From an uncultured Maribacter sp. (GTDB taxonomy: Bacteria > Bacteroidota > Bacteroidia > Flavobacteriales > Flavobacteriaceae), in NCBI GenBank assembly GCA_947504045.1, contig CANNFY010000005.1:1-64000 (forward strand): a DNA stretch of 64,000 nt, given 5' to 3'. The position numbers and the translations under genes were made by a program. Below, piece by piece: positions 8,760 to 16,504 of this stretch (position 1 is the first letter of the stretch; every line of letters starts with the position of its first letter). The notes beneath the pieces were generated by a model. It ran no database searches. It was given only the letters and a program-made list of their open reading frames with translations, and was not told the origin of the DNA.

Positions 8760-9563
8760 ATGATTATAGTAAAAACACCAGAAGAAATAGAATTAATGCG
8801 CGAAAGCGCTTTAATAGTTTCTAAAACATTAGGAATGCTTGCTAGTGAAGTAAAACCAGGGGTTACTACATTACAATTAGACAAACTTGCAGAAACTTTT
8901 ATTAGAGACCATGGAGCTATTCCAGGTTTTTTAGGCTTGTACGACTTTCCTAACACCCTATGTATGAGTCCCAATGCACAAGTAGTACATGGCATACCAA
9001 ATAGTACACCATTAGTTGAGGGCGATATTATCTCTATCGACTGTGGTGCGTTAAAAAATGATTTTTATGGCGATCATGCTTACACTTTTGAAGTTGGAGA
9101 AGTAGCTGCAGAAACTAAAAAAATGCTCGACATTACTAAGGAGTCTTTATATGTTGGTATACGTGAATTTAAAGCAGGTAATAGAGTTGGAGATGTTGGG
9201 TATGCAATACAAAAATTTACGGAAGATCATGGTTATGGTGTTGTTCGCGAACTTGTAGGGCATGGCTTAGGTCGTAAAATGCACGAAGATCCAGAAATGC
9301 CAAATTACGGAAGAAGAGGAAGAGGCAAAAAATTTGTAGAAGGTATGGTTGTTGCTATAGAACCAATGACAAATCTTGGAACTAGAAGAATTAAACAATT
9401 AAAAGATGGCTGGACAATCCTTACAGCGGATGGTAAACCAAGCGCGCATTTTGAGCATGATGTTGCTCTAGTAAACGGTAAACCAGAATTACTTTCTACT
9501 TTTAAATACATTTACGAAGCATTAGGAATTACCAGTACAGAAGAAGAAGAATTTAGACAATAG
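8760..9563 (+). CDS. map: Methionine aminopeptidase, type I
   Basis: 267 residues from ATG 8760. An in-frame TTG at 8751 would add three residues but lies inside the -7 box, so the ATG is chosen. The enzyme removes the initiator Met from nascent proteins in the cytoplasm. The five metal ligands are recognisable in order: Asp in SIDCGA, Asp in YGDHAYTF, His in VGHGLGRKMHE, Glu in AIEPMT, and Glu in the C-terminal part near HFEHDVA. Length fits type Ia. A methyltransferase gene follows 31 bp later and probably shares the transcript. Confidence 0.96.
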   Translation: MIIVKTPEEIELMRESALIVSKTLGMLASEVKPGVTTLQLDKLAETFIRDHGAIPGFLGLYDFPNTLCMSPNAQVVHGIPNSTPLVEGDIISIDCGALKNDFYGDHAYTFEVGEVAAETKKMLDITKESLYVGIREFKAGNRVGDVGYAIQKFTEDHGYGVVRELVGHGLGRKMHEDPEMPNYGRRGRGKKFVEGMVVAIEPMTNLGTRRIKQLKDGWTILTADGKPSAHFEHDVALVNGKPELLSTFKYIYEALGITSTEEEEFRQ

Positions 9564-9594
9564 TCTTTTTAAAAAATAGGATTATCTCTACTAC

Positions 9595-10359
9595 ATGAAG
9601 AATGCTTTTAAATATATTTTAAATACCATACCAAGACCTTTTCTTATTAAATTAAGCTACTTGGTTAGGCCTATTTTAGCATTTTTTATGAAAGGAAAAA
9701 ACTATACCGATCCTATTGATGGTAAAAGTTTTAAAAAATTTCTTCCGTACGGATACGAAAACCAAAGAGAGAATGTTCTTTCCCCATCTACGCTTTCCTT
9801 AGAAAGACATCGGTTATTATGGGTATACCTAAAAAATGAAACTACTTTTTTTACTAAAAAATTAAAAGTATTACATTTTGCTCCTGAACAAGCTTTTTAT
9901 AAAAGGTTTAGAAAGCTAAAAAATTTAGAATACACTACAACAGATTTAAATTCTCCGCTAGCAGATGTTAAAGCAGACATTTGCAACTTACCTTTTAATG
10001 ATAATACATATGATGTAATTTTTTGTAATCATGTTTTAGAGCATATACCAGATGACACAAAAGCAATGCAAGAATTGTATAGAGTATTAAAACCTGGAGG
10101 ATGGGGAATTTTTCAAATTCCACAAGATTTAGGTAGAGAAACCACTTTTGAAGACAACTCTATTACCGATAAAAAGGAACGTGCTAAAATATTTGGCCAA
10201 TACGATCATGTTCGCATTTATGGTAAAGATTATTTTAATAAACTAAGAAGTATTGGTTTTGTTGTAGAAGAAGAAGACTACACAAACAAACTTTCTGAGA
10301 TAGATGTGAATACTTATCGCTTAGCAAAAGGAGAAATTATTCCTGTAGTAAGAAAGTAA
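9595..10359 (+). CDS. Class I SAM-dependent methyltransferase
   Basis: 254 residues. The Methyltransf_11-like core covers about 85-200: the glycine-rich loop is replaced by LKVLHFAPEQAFY, followed by the acidic TTDLNSPLADVKADI, then YDVIFCNHVLEHIPDD and MQELYRVLKPGGWGIFQIP. The variant motif I (HFAPE) is seen in a family common in Bacteroidota whose substrate is unknown to me. The N-terminal ~40 residues are basic with a hydrophobic stretch (LIKLSYLVRPILAFFM), suggesting membrane association. It follows map by 31 bp. Its stop codon directly abuts the stop codon of apbE on the other strand, with no base between. Confidence 0.8.
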   Translation: MKNAFKYILNTIPRPFLIKLSYLVRPILAFFMKGKNYTDPIDGKSFKKFLPYGYENQRENVLSPSTLSLERHRLLWVYLKNETTFFTKKLKVLHFAPEQAFYKRFRKLKNLEYTTTDLNSPLADVKADICNLPFNDNTYDVIFCNHVLEHIPDDTKAMQELYRVLKPGGWGIFQIPQDLGRETTFEDNSITDKKERAKIFGQYDHVRIYGKDYFNKLRSIGFVVEEEDYTNKLSEIDVNTYRLAKGEIIPVVRK

Positions 10360-11388
10360 TTATATAACCATTAATTTCTTAATACCGCTTGTCATAAACT
10401 CTTTAGTATTTCCCTCTTTATCTACATAAATTATATAGGCCTCGAGCTCTTTATCTTTACTTAAAACTTTTTTAACCTCTACCAGCTCCATTGCCATAAA
10501 AGAAGTAGCATATGCATCTGCCTTGGCACATGAATTAGCAAGTACAGTAACTCCTAAAGTTGTTCCGTTTTTTGTAAAACCTGTTATAGGGTTTATCGTA
10601 TGTACATATTTTTTACCTGTTTTTTTATCTATTCTAAACTTTCTGTAGTTACCAGAAGAGGCCATTGCTTTATTATTTAAATTAAGCATTAGTTTTAACT
10701 GTCTACCTTCTTCCACTTGTGGATCATCAATACCAACCACCCATTTTTTTTGTTTTTTTGTATTAATTCCTTTTGCTACAAGCTCTCCTCCTACTTCTAA
10801 AAGGTAGTTATCTATATTATAGTTATCCAACATTTTAGCTAACCTATCAATAGCATATCCTTTTGCAATCGCATTAAAATCAAAACGAATATGTATATTT
10901 TCCTTTATGATTTTATTTTGTTTAGATAAAGAAACTTTGTTAAATCCGACATACTCTAATAAACTATCTACTTTAGAACTGTCTAACTCTATTTTTTTTT
11001 CGGGACCAAAACCCCAAGCATTTACCAAGACACCAACAGTAGGATCAAAAAAACCTTTTGTTTGTTTGTGTACTTCTTTAGATAATGTATATACTTCTTC
11101 AAACATTTTATCTACAACTATAGTAGAATCTCCTGAGTTTATTTTAGAAATATCAGATTCAGGAATATAGGTAGATAAAGATTGGTTCATAACATTAAAA
11201 ACCGAATCTATTTGTGTTTGCAAATCTAACTGCTTTTCAGAAAAATATATTAAATTATATGTGGTACCTAAAGCAGAACCACTATTATTATTCTGAAATA
11301 AACTTTTGCTTTGCATCTTACACGATACAAATACTAGAAAAATTGCTATTACTAAATATCTAGTTTTAAATTTTAACAAGTCCATCAT
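10360..11388 (-). CDS. apbE: FAD:protein FMN transferase (ApbE family lipoprotein)
   Basis: 342 residues. It covalently attaches FMN to Thr in Dxx(S/T)GAT-type motifs of NqrB and NqrC. The N-terminus has a hydrophobic segment ending in FVSC, a lipobox, so the mature protein is probably an inner-membrane lipoprotein facing the periplasm where the NQR flavins are attached. Family motifs include ALGTTYNLIYF, FDPTVGVLVNAWGFG, FDFNAIAKGYAIDRLA, LLEVGGELVAKG, and THINPITGF-like residues (HTINPITGF). It overlaps the upstream small gene by 23 bp if the first of two Met codons is used. Location at the end of the nqr cluster fits its role. Confidence 0.93.
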   Translation of the reverse strand: MMDLLKFKTRYLVIAIFLVFVSCKMQSKSLFQNNNSGSALGTTYNLIYFSEKQLDLQTQIDSVFNVMNQSLSTYIPESDISKINSGDSTIVVDKMFEEVYTLSKEVHKQTKGFFDPTVGVLVNAWGFGPEKKIELDSSKVDSLLEYVGFNKVSLSKQNKIIKENIHIRFDFNAIAKGYAIDRLAKMLDNYNIDNYLLEVGGELVAKGINTKKQKKWVVGIDDPQVEEGRQLKLMLNLNNKAMASSGNYRKFRIDKKTGKKYVHTINPITGFTKNGTTLGVTVLANSCAKADAYATSFMAMELVEVKKVLSKDKELEAYIIYVDKEGNTKEFMTSGIKKLMVI

Positions 11389-11731
11389 AATCTACTATAT
11401 ATTCTTCATTTAAATAAACTGGTAAGTTATAATCCGTAGCATTAACAAGGCCAACACCGGCATAAAAAGTATCTGCTTCAAATTTTAAAGCATGTTCTTT
11501 CATTTTGTTTAAATCAGACATAAAAAATTCTAAATCTTTTGGATCGCCAGGGTAATTTATAGCTTTAACCACAATAAAATGCATTTTTTTATCTTTTAAG
11601 CATACAAATTGAGGGTTCTTTTTTAGTTCGCTATTTACAGCCATAAACTCATAACCGCTAGCTTCCAACTCTTTACCAACAATGTTCATGGCTAAATTAT
11701 GTAATTCTTGTTCAGATAATTTTTTTCCCAT
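11366..11731 (-). CDS. Conserved small protein between nqrF and apbE
   Basis: 121 residues, no signal peptide and no transmembrane segment. I recognise the pattern as a protein often found next to nqrF in Bacteroidota and sometimes mislabelled as an NqrF subunit; it carries none of the NqrF [2Fe-2S] or FAD motifs. It has a mixed alpha/beta look, with helix LSEQELHNLAMNIVGKELEASG, strands FVCLKDKKMHFIVVKA, and a conserved-looking YPGDP. Position suggests a role in Na+-NQR assembly or flavinylation together with ApbE; that is inference. It overlaps apbE and lies 12 bp downstream of a terminator-like hairpin that ends the nqrA-F unit. Confidence 0.7.
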   Translation of the reverse strand: MGKKLSEQELHNLAMNIVGKELEASGYEFMAVNSELKKNPQFVCLKDKKMHFIVVKAINYPGDPKDLEFFMSDLNKMKEHALKFEADTFYAGVGLVNATDYNLPVYLNEEYIVDYDGLVKI

Positions 11732-11742
11732 TTATAATCTAT

Positions 11743-11771
11743 AAAAAAAGCCGATATAATATATCGGCTTT
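11743..11771 (-). terminator. Terminator or attenuator between nqrF and the small gene/apbE
   Basis: A perfect 11-bp stem (11747-11757 with 11761-11771, core GCCGATAT) with a 3-nt loop. Read on the minus strand it is followed by a run of T, the arrangement of an intrinsic terminator. The next gene starts only 12 bases later and no promoter box is visible between, so partial readthrough is likely. Confidence 0.85.
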
Positions 11772-11809
11772 AAATTTATTTTAAAATTACAATTTTTACA
11801 GATATATAG

Positions 11810-13117
11810 TTATCCACCAAAATCATCAAATCTAATATTCTCATCTGCTAAACCAAAATCTTCTCCCATTTTTTGAACAGCTTTGTTCATTAATGGAGGT
11901 CCACAAAAATATAATTCTATATCTTCTGGAGATTCGTGTTTACTTAAGTAATTGTCTATTACACAATTGTGAATAAACCCAACAAAACCATCACCTGGAG
12001 CATCAATATCTTCTTTTACCTTCCAATTATCCTCTTCCATAGGCTCTGATAATGCTAAATAGAATTTAAAATTTGGAAATTCTTTCTCTAAAGCATAGAA
12101 GTGATCTAAATAAAATAATTCTCTTTTAGAACGTCCACCATACCAATAAGTAACTTTTCTATCCGTTCTTAATGTTTTAAATAGATGGTATAAGTGAGAA
12201 CGCATTGGAGCCATACCTGCACCACCACCTACATAAAGCATTTCGGCATCAGACTCATTAATAAAGAATTCACCGTAAGGACCAGAAATAACTACATCAT
12301 CTCCTTTTTTAAGGTTAAATATGTAAGATGAAGCAACACCTGGATTAACATCCATCCAACCATTTTTAGAACGATCCCATGGCGGCGTAGCAATTCTAAC
12401 ATTAAGCATAATTTCTCTACCTTCTGCTGGAAAAGAAGCCATAGAATATGCTCTTTCAACAGTTTCTGGGTTTTTCATAACTAAAGGCCAAAGGTTAAAT
12501 TTGTCCCATTCAGCTTTAAATTTATCTGGAGTTTCGTGTTCTTCTGGGTGTGCTGTAATATCTATATCAGCATATTTAACTTCACACTCTGGAATTTCAA
12601 TTTGAATATAACCTCCAGCTTTATATCCCATATCTTCAGGAATTTCAACAACAAATTCCTTTATAAAAGATGCTACGTTGTAGTTACGAACTACTTTTGC
12701 ATTCCATTTTTTAATTCCAAATACTTCTTCAGGAATCGTAATTTCCATATCTTGTTTAACTTTTACTTGACAAGCTAAACGAGCACCATGATTTAATTCT
12801 TTTCTAGAAAAATGAGGAGTTTCTGTAGGTAAAGCTTCACCTCCACCTGATAAAACATGACATTCGCACTGAATACATGTTCCACCACCACCACATGCCG
12901 ATGGTAAAAACACTTTGTTACTTCCTAATGTAGATAACAAACTACCTCCAGAAGCTACTTCAATTTCTTTTTCACCATTTATAGTAATTTTTACTGGACC
13001 AGATGGTGATAATTTTTGTTTTACAAATAATAGTAAAGCAACTAACAAAAGCGTAATAATTAAAAAAGCTGTTACTGTTGCTATTATTGTTCCTAATGTA
13101 CCTGCGGCTAAAATCAT
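11810..13117 (-). CDS. nqrF: Na+-translocating NADH:quinone reductase subunit F
   Basis: 435 residues. This is the NADH-oxidising subunit: NADH gives electrons to FAD, then to a [2Fe-2S] cluster and on to the membrane flavins. Residues ~5-33 form the membrane anchor. The ferredoxin domain (~42-125) has C75-GGGGT-C81-IQ-C84 and C116. The ferredoxin reductase domain has RAYSMASFP (FAD binding), GGGAGMAPMRSH (NADH pyrophosphate site) and YFCGPPLMNKAV near the end, finishing with FDDFGG. It directly follows nqrE (adjacent, no gap) as the last of the six nqr genes. Confidence 0.97.
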   Translation of the reverse strand: MILAAGTLGTIIATVTAFLIITLLLVALLLFVKQKLSPSGPVKITINGEKEIEVASGGSLLSTLGSNKVFLPSACGGGGTCIQCECHVLSGGGEALPTETPHFSRKELNHGARLACQVKVKQDMEITIPEEVFGIKKWNAKVVRNYNVASFIKEFVVEIPEDMGYKAGGYIQIEIPECEVKYADIDITAHPEEHETPDKFKAEWDKFNLWPLVMKNPETVERAYSMASFPAEGREIMLNVRIATPPWDRSKNGWMDVNPGVASSYIFNLKKGDDVVISGPYGEFFINESDAEMLYVGGGAGMAPMRSHLYHLFKTLRTDRKVTYWYGGRSKRELFYLDHFYALEKEFPNFKFYLALSEPMEEDNWKVKEDIDAPGDGFVGFIHNCVIDNYLSKHESPEDIELYFCGPPLMNKAVQKMGEDFGLADENIRFDDFGG

Positions 13118-13834
13118 TTACTTAATTCCTTTTATGTTGTTAGCTAACACTTCTTTATTTTCTTTTGCAGTTTTAACGGTAACTGTTTTAGTTTCTTTTG
13201 GAGCTTCTTCTTCATCTCCACCAGTAAGCATACCACCAAAACTCATAAATCCTATTGCCATTAACCCCGTTATAATAAAAGTTATTCCTAACCCTCTTAA
13301 AGCAGGTGGCACATTTGAATATCTAATTTTTTCACGTATTGCTGCAATTGCTAAGATTGCTAAGAACCATCCTATACCAGATCCTACACCGTAAGTAGTT
13401 GCCAAACCTAATGTAGCTATTTCTCTAGATTGCATAAATAACGAACCTCCTAAAATAGCACAGTTTACTGCAATAAGAGGTAAAAATATACCTAGTGAGT
13501 TATATAAAGAAGGTGAAAATTTTTCTACTATAATTTCTACTAATTGTACCATTGTAGCTATAGTTGCAATAAACATGATAAAGGATAAAAAACTTAAATC
13601 ATAATCTGCATATTCCGCTCCTAACCAAGATAATGCTCCAGGTTGTAATAAATACTGATCTAGTAACCAGTTTAGAGGTACTGTAATTGCTAATACAAAT
13701 ATTACAGCTGCTCCTAAACCAACAGCGGTAGATACTTTTTTAGATACTGCTAGATAAGAACACATTCCCAAGAAAACTGAGAATACCATGTTATCTATAA
13801 ATATTGATTTGAAAAATAATTCTATATGTTCCAT
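13118..13834 (-). CDS. nqrE: Na+-translocating NADH:quinone reductase subunit E
   Basis: 238 residues with six predicted membrane segments; it begins [20 protein letters not shown], typical of NqrE. In the family, NqrE and NqrD form a symmetric pair that ligates an intramembrane iron centre; the conserved Cys residues sit in [12 protein letters not shown] (about residue 25) and [15 protein letters not shown] (about 119), both present. The C-terminus carries a ~40-residue Glu/Lys-rich tail beyond the usual end, as is common in Bacteroidota. Its stop is immediately followed by the nqrF start. Confidence 0.96.
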   Translation of the reverse strand: MEHIELFFKSIFIDNMVFSVFLGMCSYLAVSKKVSTAVGLGAAVIFVLAITVPLNWLLDQYLLQPGALSWLGAEYADYDLSFLSFIMFIATIATMVQLVEIIVEKFSPSLYNSLGIFLPLIAVNCAILGGSLFMQSREIATLGLATTYGVGSGIGWFLAILAIAAIREKIRYSNVPPALRGLGITFIITGLMAIGFMSFGGMLTGGDEEEAPKETKTVTVKTAKENKEVLANNIKGIK

Positions 13835-13880
13835 ATTCTTATTTGTCTAATTTTAGTTGCTAAATACTAAGCAAGTAAAT

Positions 13881-14525
13881 TTAATCCTCTATTAATGCTT
13901 TATTTTTAGTACGTTGAATCCAGATAATAATACCTACAACTATTAAGGCCATAGGAGGCATAATCATAAATCCATTATTTTCATATCCTATAGCATATAA
14001 TCCTGTTTTTGCAATAGGATCACCTAGTACTGGAATTCCAAATAAGGTTCCTGATCCGAACAACTCTCTAAAAAAACCAACAATAATTAAAATAACTCCA
14101 TATCCTAAGGCATTACCTATACCATCTAAAAATGATTTCCAAGGGCCATTTCCTAATGCAAAAGCTTCAAAACGCCCCATAATTATACAGTTTGTTATAA
14201 TTAACCCAACAAAAACAGATAGTGTTTTACTTAATTCATAAGCAAAAGCTTTAAGAACTAAATCTACTATAATTACTAAAGCAGCAACCACAATTAATTG
14301 TACAATAATTCTAATTTTTGATGGTATAATATTTCGCATTAAAGAAATTACAACATTACCTATACCTAATACAAAGATTACAGAAATTGCCATTACTAAA
14401 GAAGCCTTTAGTTCTGCTGTAATTGCTAATGCAGAACAGATACCTAATACTTGAATAGTAATAGGGTTATTGTCTGCTAATGGGTCTGTAATTAACTGTG
14501 CGTCTTTTTTTGATAAAAGTCCCAT
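13881..14525 (-). CDS. nqrD: Na+-translocating NADH:quinone reductase subunit D
   Basis: 214 residues, six membrane segments. Family Cys positions are visible in VLGICSALAIT (about residue 30) and GLIITNCIIMGRFEAFA (about 113), homologous to those of NqrE. It sits between nqrC (6-bp gap) and nqrE (46-bp gap). Part of the Na+ pump that couples NADH oxidation to sodium export in the inner membrane. Confidence 0.96.
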   Translation of the reverse strand: MGLLSKKDAQLITDPLADNNPITIQVLGICSALAITAELKASLVMAISVIFVLGIGNVVISLMRNIIPSKIRIIVQLIVVAALVIIVDLVLKAFAYELSKTLSVFVGLIITNCIIMGRFEAFALGNGPWKSFLDGIGNALGYGVILIIVGFFRELFGSGTLFGIPVLGDPIAKTGLYAIGYENNGFMIMPPMALIVVGIIIWIQRTKNKALIED

Positions 14526-14531
14526 AAATAA

Positions 14532-15275
14532 TTAATTTTTTAAAGTTTCAAAATGTGGCACATATAATTTTAATTCGCTCTTAATCATTGCTGCCACTCC
14601 GTTTCCTGTAATTGTAGCTCCAGCAATTGCATCAACTTCATTATCCGATTTATCGTTATTTAATGGATCCGCGTTTCCTTTTGCAACAGCAATACCTTTA
14701 AATACTCCGTTATCTTTTAAATCTTCTCCAATAAAGTCATCCATAAAGAAACGTTTGTTAATATTTGCTCCTAAACCTGCTGTTTCTCCTTTATGATCAA
14801 AAAACACACCTTGAACAACCATATCTTTATCCATTGCAACATATGCCCATATAGCATCCCAAAGACCTTTACCTCTAATTGGAGCAATGTAAAATGTTTT
14901 TCCATCTTTTTCTCCAACAAACAAAGGCAACTTTCTTTCTATACCGGATTTAGCATTAGCTTGTTCTTTTTTAACATCAATTAGGTATGCTTGATCATCC
15001 TCTGTTACAGAAGTACCTTGAATAACTAATTGCTTCTTTATATATTTCTTGAATAATTCTGGAGCATCTGCTGTAGATACAAAATTAGCGTTGCTCTCAT
15101 CGTTTTCATTAACCCCCATTGCATACAAGATATTCTGTTGCTTTTCTAGGCGTTTATTTTCATCTATATTCGGCTTTAAGTATGATGCTGCAAATGCTAA
15201 CAAAGCACCTACCACCAATACCATACCTATAGCAAATAGAATTGTATATGAATTTTTATCTGTTCTATTTTCCAT
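14532..15275 (-). CDS. nqrC: Na+-translocating NADH:quinone reductase subunit C
   Basis: 247 residues. One N-terminal membrane anchor (residues ~11-31) and a periplasmic domain carrying covalently bound FMN. The flavinylation site is D215-A-I-A-G-A-T221, a normal DxxxGAT motif, so Thr221 is the expected attachment residue for ApbE. Other family features are GKGLWDAIWAYVA and FFDHKGETAGLGANI. It lies 2 bp after nqrB and 6 bp before nqrD in the operon. Confidence 0.96.
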   Translation of the reverse strand: MENRTDKNSYTILFAIGMVLVVGALLAFAASYLKPNIDENKRLEKQQNILYAMGVNENDESNANFVSTADAPELFKKYIKKQLVIQGTSVTEDDQAYLIDVKKEQANAKSGIERKLPLFVGEKDGKTFYIAPIRGKGLWDAIWAYVAMDKDMVVQGVFFDHKGETAGLGANINKRFFMDDFIGEDLKDNGVFKGIAVAKGNADPLNNDKSDNEVDAIAGATITGNGVAAMIKSELKLYVPHFETLKN

Positions 15276-15277
15276 CG

Positions 15278-16504
15278 TTAGGCTGTTTTTGCTTTTAGAC
15301 GTTTCATTCTTTGTTTTACATTTCCTTGAACCACATAATGATCAATTGTTGGTGCAAAAACATTCATTAATAGAATTGCTAGCATTACACCTTCTGGATA
15401 GGCAGGGTTAAATACGCGTATTAAAATAGAAATAAAACCTATTAAAAATCCATATATCCATTTTCCCTTATTAGTTTGTGATGCAGTTACAGGGTCTGTT
15501 GCCATAAATACGGTACCAAAAGCAAAACCTCCAATTAATAAGTGATGCCAGAATTCTGTTGACATTAGCCCGTAAAACTTACTGGTTTCTGTAATCCAAC
15601 CAGAGCTAACAACTCCGTTAAAAATTAGACCCATTACTAATGCTCCTATTACAGAGGACAACATAATTCTCCAACTTCCTATTTTAGTAAAGATTAAAAA
15701 TAGACCTCCAAGTAGTATTAAAAGGGTAGATGTTTCTCCTACTGATCCAGGAATAAAACCAAAAAACATATCCATAACGCTATAACCTACTTCTTTATTT
15801 TGAGCTAAACTACCCAAGATAGTTTCCCCTGATATAGCATCTAAATTTTCTCCTGCTGCAATAAGTTGATCTTGTTTTACTGCACCTTCAACCCATACTT
15901 TATCTCCAGACATCCATGTTGGGTATGCAAAGAATAAAAAGGCTCTTATTGTTAAAGCAGGGTTTAGAATATTCATTCCTGTTCCACCAAACACTTCTTT
16001 TCCTATTACAACTCCAAAAGCTACAGCTACAGCAAGCATCCAAAGTGGAATATCTACAGGAACAATAAGAGGTACTAACATACCGGTTACAAGATACCCT
16101 TCTTCTACTTCGTGCTTTTTAATTATTGCAAATAAAATTTCAATTGCTAAACCAACACCATATGAAACAATAAGTATTGGCAAAATTTTCCAAGCTCCAA
16201 TTATTAAATTGTCTAAAGACCAAAACTCTGAGCTAAACAATCCTTCTGAAATAGCAGAGCCTGTACCAAAAGCTATGTTATGCTGATAACCAGCGTTAAA
16301 CATACCAAAAATTAAACACGGTATCATTGCCATGATTACGGTGTTCATCGTACGCTTTAAATCATCAGCTGCTTTTATATGAGTACCATTATGGGTAGTC
16401 TCATTTGGCAAATATAAAAAGGTATGAATTGCGTTAAACGCAGGAGCCATTTTTGTCCCTTTATACTTTTCTTTTAAATTATGTAAATTACTCTTTAAAC
16501 CCAT
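15278..16504 (-). CDS. nqrB: Na+-translocating NADH:quinone reductase subunit B
   Basis: 408 residues. The core membrane subunit, expected to bind covalent FMN and riboflavin. N-terminal soluble part, then about ten membrane segments. Recognisable features are THNGTHIKAADDLKRTMN, GGTGMNILNPALTIRAFLFFAYP and FGFIPGSVGETS. The expected FMN site reads D222-A-I-S-G-E-T228: the Thr is kept, but the residue before it is Glu instead of the usual Ala. Its ATG overlaps the nqrA stop by one base (TAATG), indicating translational coupling. Confidence 0.96.
   Translation of the reverse strand: MGLKSNLHNLKEKYKGTKMAPAFNAIHTFLYLPNETTHNGTHIKAADDLKRTMNTVIMAMIPCLIFGMFNAGYQHNIAFGTGSAISEGLFSSEFWSLDNLIIGAWKILPILIVSYGVGLAIEILFAIIKKHEVEEGYLVTGMLVPLIVPVDIPLWMLAVAVAFGVVIGKEVFGGTGMNILNPALTIRAFLFFAYPTWMSGDKVWVEGAVKQDQLIAAGENLDAISGETILGSLAQNKEVGYSVMDMFFGFIPGSVGETSTLLILLGGLFLIFTKIGSWRIMLSSVIGALVMGLIFNGVVSSGWITETSKFYGLMSTEFWHHLLIGGFAFGTVFMATDPVTASQTNKGKWIYGFLIGFISILIRVFNPAYPEGVMLAILLMNVFAPTIDHYVVQGNVKQRMKRLKAKTA

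Noticed and set aside
12915-13394. 159-residue plus-strand ORF antisense to nqrF/nqrE.
   Set aside because: It lies opposite two certain genes; hydrophobic content reflects the complement of membrane-protein codons.
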